Assembly: GCF_025151215.1 (NCBI RefSeq) | Contig: NZ_CP102286.1 | Coordinates: 1,488,001 to 1,552,000 of the forward strand | Origin: Parabacteroides merdae ATCC 43184 | Lineage (GTDB): Bacteria > Bacteroidota > Bacteroidia > Bacteroidales > Tannerellaceae | DNA: 64,000 nt | Direction: 5' to 3' | Part shown: piece by piece, positions 51,069 to 58,522 of the stretch | How positions within the stretch are numbered: the stretch's first letter is position 1 | How the letters are laid out: every line of letters begins with the position of its first letter | Made by a program: the position numbers and the translations under genes | The notes under the pieces: generated by a model | The model's database searches: none | The model's input: only the letters and a program-made list of their open reading frames with translations | What the model was told of the DNA's origin: nothing

Positions 51069-51704
51069 TTAATACGGCCTTGCAGGCGGAGTGAAGTTTG
51101 ATGTCCAACGGGCAATATTACTGATGCGAAACTCGTCAATCATACCGTTCAGATACAATCCATAATCCCGATATTTTCCGATCATTAAAGAACTATAGTA
51201 CCCTGAAACCATCGTTGATGTGAAACCAGACGCATACACTCCATTTACATACACTTTCCAATATCGAGATTGTGACCTGACGATCGCAAGATGAACCCAC
51301 TGATCCCGTGGCATCGTAAAATAGCATATTGCATCCCCTCGGGTTCCACCATACTGCAATCCAAAGAAAATGCGTCCGTCAGATTCCTCCATTATATCAA
51401 AGCTGTAACTTCCACCACCATTGCCTTTTGACATTATACCGTTTCTCACACCACTTTTCAGTTTAATCCAAAAATCGACGGTATAGTTTGGATATAGGGA
51501 CTCGTTTATGGCATTCGTTCCACTTATCTTTACATACCCGTTTCCTGAAAACGAAACGCAATTCTTGAATTTTCCCACTACATAGGACATATTACTACCA
51601 ACATAAGGCTTGCCTGAGGCTTCATCTTTCAATGATCCATCAAAATGTAGCAACAGCAAAGTATTCCTGTCTACTTTCTTTCGTCCCATCATCGATCTTA
51701 TCAT
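51069..51704 (-). CDS. LamG/concanavalin-like phage surface protein
   Basis: 211 residues. A short N-terminal MIRSMMGRKKVDRNT is followed by a LamG-type lectin jelly roll (LLLHFDGSLKDEASGK, NYTVDFWIKLKSGVRNGIMSKG, HLAIVRSQSRYWKVYVNGVYASG, LYLNGMIDEFRISNIARWTSNF). Such domains bind glycans and often sit at phage tail tips. The MxRSMMGRKK start is shared with the Gly-rich protein at 51863-52633, so the two are exchangeable heads on one type of leader. A strong GGAGG ribosome site and, further up, a leader ORF with a G18 tract precede it. Confidence 0.8.
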   Translation of the reverse strand: MIRSMMGRKKVDRNTLLLLHFDGSLKDEASGKPYVGSNMSYVVGKFKNCVSFSGNGYVKISGTNAINESLYPNYTVDFWIKLKSGVRNGIMSKGNGGGSYSFDIMEESDGRIFFGLQYGGTRGDAICYFTMPRDQWVHLAIVRSQSRYWKVYVNGVYASGFTSTMVSGYYSSLMIGKYRDYGLYLNGMIDEFRISNIARWTSNFTPPARPY

Positions 51705-51744
51705 ACCAACCTCCTTTCCGCCGAAAGTCGGTCAGATACTTTAG

Positions 51745-51804
51745 TTAAGAGGTGTTACCCCCCCCCCCCCCCCCCATTAACATTTGTAAACAATTATTTC
51801 TCAT
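51745..51804 (-). CDS. leader ORF with G18 tract before LamG protein
   Basis: 19 codons, MRNNCLQMLMGGGGGGNTS, with an AGGAGA ribosome site before it. The G tract on the coding strand is 18 long (51758-51775). All three frames after the tract meet stops within about 20 bases, so tract changes would alter but not extend the leader to the next gene. Possibly a regulatory peptide; homology is only to the leader at 52688-52729 by layout. Confidence 0.4.
   Translation of the reverse strand: MRNNCLQMLMGGGGGGNTS
51758..51775. repeat. homopolymer C18 / G18
   Basis: Eighteen C on the plus strand in the gap before the LamG gene. Length is prone to variation in growth and to sequencing error. Confidence 0.85.
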
Positions 51805-51862
51805 GACTTTATCTCCTATTTTTTAGTCGTTAATATCTTGTTTCATCTTTTTCAACGGCAGA

Positions 51863-52633
51863 TCATTCTTCGTAAGCCCAATAGCGGATCAGGACAGTGC
51901 CATCACCGCCGTTACCGTAAGTACCACAACCGCCACCACCGTAACCGCCACTTTTTCTATTGCCATTTCCAGTTCCGCATCCTTTGTCGTAATCGGATTC
52001 TCCACCCATGCCCCCATTTATATTTCTGTCTGAACCACCACCTCCGGCATTTCGTTTCCCAGTAGGTTCGCCAAAATCGCGGGTTGTATGCCTTTGACCC
52101 TTTCCTCCGCCATATAGGGAACCAGCTGGATAGAGAGAGCCATTTTCATTGCGGCTGCCGATTCCGTTAGATCCATCAGAACCCGCTTTAGCCGTATCTG
52201 AATCATCTCCTGCTCCGCCACTTCCGCCGTTGCCACCAGTATATGCTCCGGCATCACTTCCGCCTGGATAACCATTACCCGCACCATTTCCGCCATTAGC
52301 TCTATAACTTGAATTTAAGAATTGAGAGTATCCACCGTTGGGGGCAACTTCAGAATACCCTCCAATTCCTCCTTTCCCAACTGTTATCGGAATTGACTGA
52401 CCCGGTGCAACAGAGATAGCATCACCGTCTCTCCATCCGGATGTATCTTTTTTGAAGGTTTTAGTATAGCCGCCACCTCCACCGCTTCCATTATGTCCTG
52501 CACCCCCTCCTCCGACAAGAAACACATCAACCTCCCTACATCCTTTAGGTACGATCCAGGTATAATTCCCGGCAGGATAGAACCTCTTGGTGAACAACTG
52601 CAACTTCTTCCGTCCCATCATCGACCGTCTCAT
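51863..52633 (-). CDS. glycine-rich tail adhesin-type protein A
   Basis: 256 residues. After MRRSMMGRKKLQLFTKRFYP comes a beta-type stretch and then dense Gly-Gly-Gly loops (FLVGGGGAGHNGSGGGGGY, GGSGGAGDDSD, GGGGCGTYGNGGDG). This is the poly-Gly-sandwich pattern of phage fibre tip adhesins such as those of T-even gp38-like proteins. It probably contacts the host surface, and its loops are candidates for host-range change. It is preceded by a leader ORF with a G8 tract (52688-52729) and a GGAGG ribosome site. Confidence 0.75.
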   Translation of the reverse strand: MRRSMMGRKKLQLFTKRFYPAGNYTWIVPKGCREVDVFLVGGGGAGHNGSGGGGGYTKTFKKDTSGWRDGDAISVAPGQSIPITVGKGGIGGYSEVAPNGGYSQFLNSSYRANGGNGAGNGYPGGSDAGAYTGGNGGSGGAGDDSDTAKAGSDGSNGIGSRNENGSLYPAGSLYGGGKGQRHTTRDFGEPTGKRNAGGGGSDRNINGGMGGESDYDKGCGTGNGNRKSGGYGGGGCGTYGNGGDGTVLIRYWAYEE

Positions 52634-52687
52634 CTACGCCCTCCTTTCTTACGATAAGAGGTCGTAACTTCTTTATTTATAGAGCAT

Positions 52688-52729
52688 TTACCCCCCCCGT
52701 TTAACTTTTAATAACATAACCTGTTTCAT
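52688..52729 (-). CDS. leader ORF with G8 tract before Gly-rich adhesin A
   Basis: 13 codons, MKQVMLLKVKRGG. Its ATG overlaps the stop of the 339-residue gene (ATGA) and it is preceded by AGGAGG. With seven or ten G the frame would not stop at 52690-52688. It would run on to a TGA at 52632-52630 that overlaps the adhesin ATG, coupling the two. With eight G, as here, it ends at once. Confidence 0.5.
   Translation of the reverse strand: MKQVMLLKVKRGG
52691..52698. repeat. homopolymer C8 / G8 in leader ORF
   Basis: Eight C on the plus strand. Tract register decides whether the leader reaches the adhesin start. Confidence 0.85.
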
Positions 52730-53745
52730 TGCTTTACCTCCTGTACAATTGTGGGCAAGTCTTTCAAGTCGTTCGGATAACCTGTAACGGTTGTCAGAAT
52801 GCAGAGATAGATCACACCGTATTGTTCATAATATTTGTCTTTCTCGAATGCCATACCCTGCACGTATGGAATAGGATCATCAAGCGTGCCTGCGTGCTCA
52901 GCTTCAACGATCTTATACAGTGAAGCAGTTTCTATGCCCGGTTTCCAATCGGCTTGCAGCTTGTGCTTTTGTATCACTTCAAACAAAGTGTCGCTTTCTC
53001 CTTCCACTACTCGAAGCCGGAAGCCTATTTCAACTTCCTTGCCAAACTCCGCATCTTTCTCACCCCAAATGGGGAATAAGACCTGCATCTCCAACGCTTG
53101 GCTGGCTGTGAGAGACACGCTGTTCATCATCGCACGGGCAAAGGTCACTGCCTGCGCTTCCGGGGATTTAGCGATTGCCTTATCTGCTTTAGTTTGCAAG
53201 GCTGCCGTTGTTGTATGGATCATTTCAGGATAGCCTTTTACTATGATAGCTTCGACCTCCTCGGCTGTTTGGGCGGCATCGATACGGGATAGCAAGCCGT
53301 CTGTCACCTTGGCGCACTGCTCCGAATAGTCCGCTATTTCGTCAAGAGCAACCGTTAAGATATTCGAGGCGTACAGATGACCGCCTACTTCGACTTCTTC
53401 CTGCCGGCCACACTTGTCTTTCAGACGAAGCGTATCACCGGCATAGGCATCCTGTTCGTCGATGTAGTAATGATGGATGTCTTTGTCGTAGATTTCCTGC
53501 CGTTTGGCATCACGGGCACGCCAGAGCAGTTCTTCCGGTGTCGGTTCTGGTTCCGGAGCGGGCTGCATGTGCCAACACTCCAACGGGGTTGCATCCGGAT
53601 GTTCGTTGTGGTACTGTTCCTGTTCTTCTGAGAGCGGAAGATAAGCCCCAACCTCATAATCGTCTATATCTGTACTTATGAGATAGGAATCAGGAAGTTT
53701 TACTTTCGTTTTCCAAAAATTAATGTCTTTATGAATGTATATCAT
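52726..53745 (-). CDS. phage tail-associated protein with C-terminal binding-type domain
   Basis: 339 residues. N-terminal part is mixed and acidic, with a helical middle (EIADYSEQCAKVTDGLLSRIDAAQTAEEVEAIIVKGYPE). The C-terminus (YKIVEAEHAGTLDDPIPYVQGMAFEKDKYYEQYGVIYLC) has the Trp/Tyr-rich form of small carbohydrate-binding or chitin-binding-like modules found in phage tail proteins. It is placed among adhesin genes and ends in ATGA overlap with the G8 leader ORF. It may be a chaperone-like or structural piece of the fibre; function is inferred. Confidence 0.6.
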   Translation of the reverse strand: MIYIHKDINFWKTKVKLPDSYLISTDIDDYEVGAYLPLSEEQEQYHNEHPDATPLECWHMQPAPEPEPTPEELLWRARDAKRQEIYDKDIHHYYIDEQDAYAGDTLRLKDKCGRQEEVEVGGHLYASNILTVALDEIADYSEQCAKVTDGLLSRIDAAQTAEEVEAIIVKGYPEMIHTTTAALQTKADKAIAKSPEAQAVTFARAMMNSVSLTASQALEMQVLFPIWGEKDAEFGKEVEIGFRLRVVEGESDTLFEVIQKHKLQADWKPGIETASLYKIVEAEHAGTLDDPIPYVQGMAFEKDKYYEQYGVIYLCILTTVTGYPNDLKDLPTIVQEVKQ

Positions 53746-53755
53746 ATTGCTATTC

Positions 53756-54658
53756 TTAATTGTGATAATATAAACAAATTATACCCTGTCCTCCTTTTCC
53801 TCCTTTACGTGACAGACCACCACCTCCTCCGCCACCAGCTCCAATGCCACCATTTCCGCCATTCGTAGGATTGCTTGAGCCTGAATTTCCACCATTTCCA
53901 CCTGATTCAAGACCTGCCGCCCCACCACCTGCTCCAGACCCATCCGAACCAGATCCGTTCGAGCCTTTCCCCGAAGTTCCACCTCCTCCAAATAGGCCAA
54001 TAGGAATAAGTACATTGTTATATTTATATCCTGTACCACCTTGATAAGATTGACTATTTCCACCTTTATAACCGCCCATACCATCTGCATTACTTACACT
54101 GTTTCCACCGGTCATTCCTGACGATGAATTTCCATTACCCGACATAGATGCGCCTGAACCACCAGCATAACCGTAAGAACCATTCCAATAACCAGGAGAG
54201 CCTCCACCATTATTACAAATCGCGATATCGGAAGATGGGTTTTCTACCAACTTTGATAGAATGGTATATATACTGTCTGGTATTTTAGAGCCATTACCAA
54301 GCCCTCCTGCTCCCTCACTATTACCTCTTTGCCCTCCAGCACAGATTATCGTATCCCCGTTTATTTCAAGAGTTGTACTATCCCCATCAGTTTGTGCATT
54401 TACAGGCTTTGCAATTTTACAAGTCAAAGTTTTCGGTAGCAAAGAGATTTTTATATTACGAGCAAATGCTATTGTTCCAGAAGCTCCACCGCTACCACTG
54501 TTTGTGCCACCTCCGCCGCCACCTCCAACGATTAGCAAATCCACAAACTTATATTTTTTCTCTATTATATAATTCTGTTGGATACCTAAAGGACTTACCA
54601 GCTTTACCAATTTAGGCACTGTATTATATAGATTACCTGATATCAATCTACGTTTCAT
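53756..54658 (-). CDS. glycine-rich tail adhesin-type protein B
   Basis: 300 residues. Start MKRRLISGNLYNTVPKLVKLV, then a beta stretch ending in FVDLLIVGGGGGGGTNSGSGG, followed by many Gly-Ser-Asn loops (GGNSGSSNPTNGGNGGIGAG, LFGGGGTSGKGSNGSGSDG) and a short C-terminus. It shares the same general plan as protein A but a different N-terminus and no leader tract. The two may be parallel or sequential adhesins. The start is preceded by AGGAAGAG. Confidence 0.7.
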   Translation of the reverse strand: MKRRLISGNLYNTVPKLVKLVSPLGIQQNYIIEKKYKFVDLLIVGGGGGGGTNSGSGGASGTIAFARNIKISLLPKTLTCKIAKPVNAQTDGDSTTLEINGDTIICAGGQRGNSEGAGGLGNGSKIPDSIYTILSKLVENPSSDIAICNNGGGSPGYWNGSYGYAGGSGASMSGNGNSSSGMTGGNSVSNADGMGGYKGGNSQSYQGGTGYKYNNVLIPIGLFGGGGTSGKGSNGSGSDGSGAGGGAAGLESGGNGGNSGSSNPTNGGNGGIGAGGGGGGGLSRKGGKGGQGIICLYYHN

Positions 54659-54674
54659 CTCTTCCTGTTTTGAA

Positions 54675-55661
54675 TTATACCCTAACTACTATTATCCCGT
54701 GTTCTTTCTTCAAGGATACACCTGTCGGTTTCCCGTTCGGTAACGTTACACTTGATTCCTCGGACTGCCAGCCAGAACCATTAGGGACCGGTTGGTCAAA
54801 GTCCGACCCGGAACTGTTCAAGATCGACAGATAGAATTCCTGCATTTCCGGTACGCTGGCGATATCGGCAAAGTTGATCGCTTGCGGGGATTTGCTTGTG
54901 TATTTGAAGCGAAGGTTATACGGTGATGACGGAAGAGCCGCCAGAGACTCGACATCGACATACTCTTTCAACCTCAAAGAGTCCGATACCTTCGTTTTCT
55001 CTTCATTGCTGTAATTATTGTCGGTATGGACATAAGCAGCGTCCTTGACCGTATGGTCGTCATTCTGTAACTGGGATAGCCTTGTCGGAATCGCCTGCTG
55101 GACGTTTGTGATGCTCTGGTTCAGCCCGGCAATGATCCCTTGCAACGTCTGTGTGTCCTCTACGTTGGCAAGAAAAGCGATGATCTCGTTAAATGACTCG
55201 ATGGCACTCGATGCGTCACCCGAAACGAGCGTGTTGACCTGCTGCTGCAAGGCTGTCAGCGCGTTCCTGATTTCCGTGTCGTCGTAGCTTTCCCCGTCCT
55301 GTCCTTCGGCCACCACACCCGTATCCTCTTCGCCTATTTTCCAATGCTTGGTTTCCGGATCGATCGAAGGAACCGGAGCATTGTTTCCCCGAAGGTTCGG
55401 GGTGTCGAACTTACCTTCAGCCGTCGTGATCGTCAGGATATAGGTCGTGGCATCATTCGTTTTAACCGTGACCTTCACCTCCTGCATGACGGCCGGCAGC
55501 TGGGCAAACGTATGAACGCCATCAGCCAGCTTCATGTTGAATTTACCGTTTTCCAAACGTTCAAATAACCAGACTGATGCAGGGTAAACGGTTGCGTTAT
55601 CGGCCCATTCGGCGGTCGTCAGTTCGATCTGTTGATAAATAAATGCACCTTTCTTACTCAT
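54675..55661 (-). CDS. phage tail fibre-region protein
   Basis: 328 residues. N-terminal FIYQQIELTTAEWADNATVYPASVWLFERLENGKFNMKLADGVHTFAQLP looks like a tail-fibre attachment or needle domain repeated in Bacteroides phages. The middle holds EIRNALTALQQQVNTLVSGDASSAIESFNEIIAFLANVEDTQTLQGIIAGL, a trimeric coiled-coil type. It overlaps the Ala-rich fibre gene by 8 bp. A role as a tail-fibre shaft or connector is inferred. Confidence 0.65.
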   Translation of the reverse strand: MSKKGAFIYQQIELTTAEWADNATVYPASVWLFERLENGKFNMKLADGVHTFAQLPAVMQEVKVTVKTNDATTYILTITTAEGKFDTPNLRGNNAPVPSIDPETKHWKIGEEDTGVVAEGQDGESYDDTEIRNALTALQQQVNTLVSGDASSAIESFNEIIAFLANVEDTQTLQGIIAGLNQSITNVQQAIPTRLSQLQNDDHTVKDAAYVHTDNNYSNEEKTKVSDSLRLKEYVDVESLAALPSSPYNLRFKYTSKSPQAINFADIASVPEMQEFYLSILNSSGSDFDQPVPNGSGWQSEESSVTLPNGKPTGVSLKKEHGIIVVRV

Positions 55662-57189
55662 TGCTTAAATATCCTTGTTTTATCGTTCGTACTGATTCAT
55701 TGTAATAATTGGCTCCTGTCAGATAAACATTACCGGGCAAGGCTGTACCGCTGCCGGATTCCTGCCACGAGGCTTTTCCCCCGGCAAGATCATAAAGCCG
55801 GTAGAATACATATTCGCCATCTTCCGCTACACGCACATCATCACCGATACGAAAATTGATGGTTGTACCGTCGGTATTGACATAGCTCAATGTATTTTCG
55901 TCCGGGATAGCCTCTAACGTCGGGATCTCCGGTTTGTTCTTGATGTAGTTCTTATTGACAGGATCGATAACGTTCCAGTCGGGTTGCAGTCCACTGATGA
56001 CTCCTTCGGCGGCTTCGGCTGCACGATTGGCGCGGTCGGCGGCTGTGTTGGCCTTGCCGGTTGCGACTATGGTATCTTCCTTTGCCGTATTAGCAGCCAA
56101 AGCTGCCGTATCCGCCAGTCCTGCCTTTTCATTGGCCAGAGTAGCGGCAGCTTTGGCTGTATTTGCCGCCTTGTCTGCATTTTCTTTTGCCGTGTTTGCG
56201 GCCAAAGCTGCATCCGTCGCCGATTTTGTAGCAGTCTCGGCAGAAGCTATGGTATCATCCGCACGCTCTACAGCCGCATTAGCATTTTCGGCGGCAGTTG
56301 TAGCCGAGGATGCTGCTTCATTCGCTTTATCCGTTGCGGTATTGGCATTTAATGTTGCCGTGTCAGCCTTTCCTGCGGCATCATTGGCCTTTCCTGCGGC
56401 TATATTGGCTTCAACAGTTGCTTTATCTGCTTCTTCCTTTGCCATATTGGCTGAAGCTGCTGCGGTATCGGCATTCTCGGCTGCGGTATTGGCTATACCG
56501 GCTTTTTCCTCCGCCAATGCAGTGGCAGCAACAGCCAATTTGGTCGCTGCATCAGCATCTCCGGCAGATTGAGTTGCTTGACCAGCTGCGGCATTTGCTA
56601 AAGCTGCGGCATCATTTGCAGCCTTGGTTGCCGCCTCTGCGCTCACTTTTGCGGTGTTTACATTCGATATAGCAGTATTAGCTTCCTCCTTAATTTGGGA
56701 CATCTGTTCACGAACCTCTTTTGCCGCATCCGTTGCCGGCTTCATAAGTTCGGCCTTATCAGTCTCTGTCAGATCAGAAAAATGCAGTTTCAATTGATCC
56801 ACTTCTGCTGGTGTCAGATCGGAAAACTTCATTTTCAATTCTTCACGGTCGAAAATATCCACGTATGCACTATCCGGCTCACCTTCGTATTTCATTTGAA
56901 GCGTACCGTTCAACTTTCGAAAAACCGGCTTCTCTCCTTTCGGCCCACGAATTTTCTCAATTTCCAACAGATTCTGCCAAGCACCATTAGCTCCTTGTTT
57001 CCAAAGGATGTATTTATCGTTTATCCCTAAAAACGCACTAAGGCCGGGATCGCCCTGTTTACCTTTCATTGCAGAGGGCAAAGCACGCTTAGGTCTCCCA
57101 CCCTGAATGATCAGGATCATATCATTATCGGTTATTGTTCCGGCTGCCGGAAGCAAATTAGCCCTGATTATTTCAAATTCTTCTGCCAT
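55654..57189 (-). CDS. phage tail fibre with Ala-rich coiled-coil repeats
   Basis: 511 residues. An N-terminal domain of about 130 residues includes FEIIRANLLPAAGTITDNDM and GLSAFLGINDKYILWKQGANGAWQN, the usual phage fibre start. After this, about 200 residues consist of imperfect repeats of A-A-x-A-N-x-A-x-x-A type (for example ANTAKENADKAANTAKAAAT), which form long trimeric coiled coils. The C-terminus carries a small beta region. It would be the fibre shaft. Repeat-rich sequence may change length by recombination. Confidence 0.8.
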   Translation of the reverse strand: MAEEFEIIRANLLPAAGTITDNDMILIIQGGRPKRALPSAMKGKQGDPGLSAFLGINDKYILWKQGANGAWQNLLEIEKIRGPKGEKPVFRKLNGTLQMKYEGEPDSAYVDIFDREELKMKFSDLTPAEVDQLKLHFSDLTETDKAELMKPATDAAKEVREQMSQIKEEANTAISNVNTAKVSAEAATKAANDAAALANAAAGQATQSAGDADAATKLAVAATALAEEKAGIANTAAENADTAAASANMAKEEADKATVEANIAAGKANDAAGKADTATLNANTATDKANEAASSATTAAENANAAVERADDTIASAETATKSATDAALAANTAKENADKAANTAKAAATLANEKAGLADTAALAANTAKEDTIVATGKANTAADRANRAAEAAEGVISGLQPDWNVIDPVNKNYIKNKPEIPTLEAIPDENTLSYVNTDGTTINFRIGDDVRVAEDGEYVFYRLYDLAGGKASWQESGSGTALPGNVYLTGANYYNESVRTIKQGYLSNE

Positions 57190-57190
57190 A

Positions 57191-58114
57191 TCAATTGAAA
57201 ACTATTATTCTACCTTGCTCGTCTGCCAATAACCCCAAATCCGGATCCTTCAGCACACGGTAACGAACATCACCGCCGGCATCTATCCAACTCACTACGG
57301 GAACAACAACAGAAATAGTGAATCTTGCCCCTATCCGGTTCTCCTGCCAGACTTCCACAGAAAAGGACGGGCAATCAGTATAGTACACCTGAATGATACC
57401 ATCCAACGTCTTAATATATAATTCCTGATTTCCTACACCGGATATCTGGCTAAAGAATGCCCGATAATTATTCAGAAACTCTTCCACACTGCCGGCCAAC
57501 ATCCAAAGGGACAGTTTTATTTCCCTATGCTGGGTTTTGATTGTCGAAAGGTCTACCGTACGGCCATCGGTGAACGGCGCCTTAACCGCAGGATATTTCA
57601 AGATGTCCTCCTGGTTATCGTCCGATCCTATACCGAAGTCTGCAAAGTCTATCCCATTAATCGCATACTGCCCGCGAAGCCCGATACCGCCGGCCGGAGT
57701 TGCCGGATAAATGGCATGATTGTCCTCGACAAAAGAAAGTTCAAACACAGATACGTTCTCCCCTGCATTAAATGGCACAGGCTGTTCGTGAGAAGAGCCG
57801 ACATTGAATCGTAAGCGGTTGGTCATACCGGCAATAAGATTGAATTCCCGATAGCCCGGTGCGGACAGATCAGCAACAAACTTTCTATACCCAGACCAGA
57901 ACTGCTCAAGCGTTTCTGCCTTCATGAGGAATTTCAACTTGACGGTCTTAGGTTCGAACTCCACAACCGAGAGATCGGGATCGATTCCGTCGGCTTCCGC
58001 CCAGTTGTTATATTTGACTGCCTTACGTTTGGGGTATTTCAGAAGATCATCAAAAGAACCTTCCAATAATTTACATCCCCATTCAGTATATACGTCTTTT
58101 CCATCTATTGTCAT
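57191..58114 (-). CDS. distal tail-type protein
   Basis: 307 residues. Two similar halves are visible: WSGYRKFVADLSAPGYREFNLIAGM... and LNNYRAFFSQISGVGNQELYIKTLDG..., each preceded by a galectin-like beta part. This resembles Dit-type baseplate hub proteins with internal duplication. It is between tape measure and fibre genes, the expected place. It overlaps the 135-residue gene upstream by 4 bp. No enzymatic motif. Confidence 0.7.
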   Translation of the reverse strand: MTIDGKDVYTEWGCKLLEGSFDDLLKYPKRKAVKYNNWAEADGIDPDLSVVEFEPKTVKLKFLMKAETLEQFWSGYRKFVADLSAPGYREFNLIAGMTNRLRFNVGSSHEQPVPFNAGENVSVFELSFVEDNHAIYPATPAGGIGLRGQYAINGIDFADFGIGSDDNQEDILKYPAVKAPFTDGRTVDLSTIKTQHREIKLSLWMLAGSVEEFLNNYRAFFSQISGVGNQELYIKTLDGIIQVYYTDCPSFSVEVWQENRIGARFTISVVVPVVSWIDAGGDVRYRVLKDPDLGLLADEQGRIIVFN

Positions 58115-58518
58115 AATACACGTGCTGTATGGTCTTTATGAGTTATTACCTTACCGCCAGCGTTCTTTACGAACACCACGGCATAGTTACTCGCATGGAT
58201 CTCGGCTTCCGCCCCGTGCATCAGGATCACGTTGTAGCGGCCGATCGTATCAAAATGAAGGATTGCCTTGGAACCGGCCAAGAATACCTTCACCGGATTC
58301 GTCAGTTTCACGTCCGTCTCGATATAGATTCCCATGCTTTCGGCCTTCTTGCCCCGGAACTCTCGTAATTGTTCCATAGACGGGAAATTATTCTTCGTGC
58401 AGAACTCCGTACCCTGCGGTGTCAGCAGAAGGCGCATAAGCTCTTCTTTGTTTTCCGTGCCATGCAACAACCGGCAGGCACCTAACCGGTTTGCTATCTC
58501 AAAAAACTCTTTATCCAT
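58111..58518 (-). CDS. small phage tail-region protein
   Basis: 135 residues, soluble, with EIANRLGACRLLHGTENKEELMRLL and a beta-rich second half (IYIETDVKLTNPVKVFLAGSKAILHFDTIGRYNVILMHGAEAEIHA). It sits directly between tape-measure and distal-tail genes, separated by 4 bp on one side and overlapping by 4 bp on the other. It probably takes part in tail-tip building. No family recognised. Confidence 0.6.
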   Translation of the reverse strand: MDKEFFEIANRLGACRLLHGTENKEELMRLLLTPQGTEFCTKNNFPSMEQLREFRGKKAESMGIYIETDVKLTNPVKVFLAGSKAILHFDTIGRYNVILMHGAEAEIHASNYAVVFVKNAGGKVITHKDHTARVL

Positions 58519-58522
58519 AATG

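Noticed and set aside
51863-54658. diversity-generating retroelement acting on the Gly-rich adhesins
   Set aside because: No reverse transcriptase gene and no template/variable repeat pair were seen in the window.
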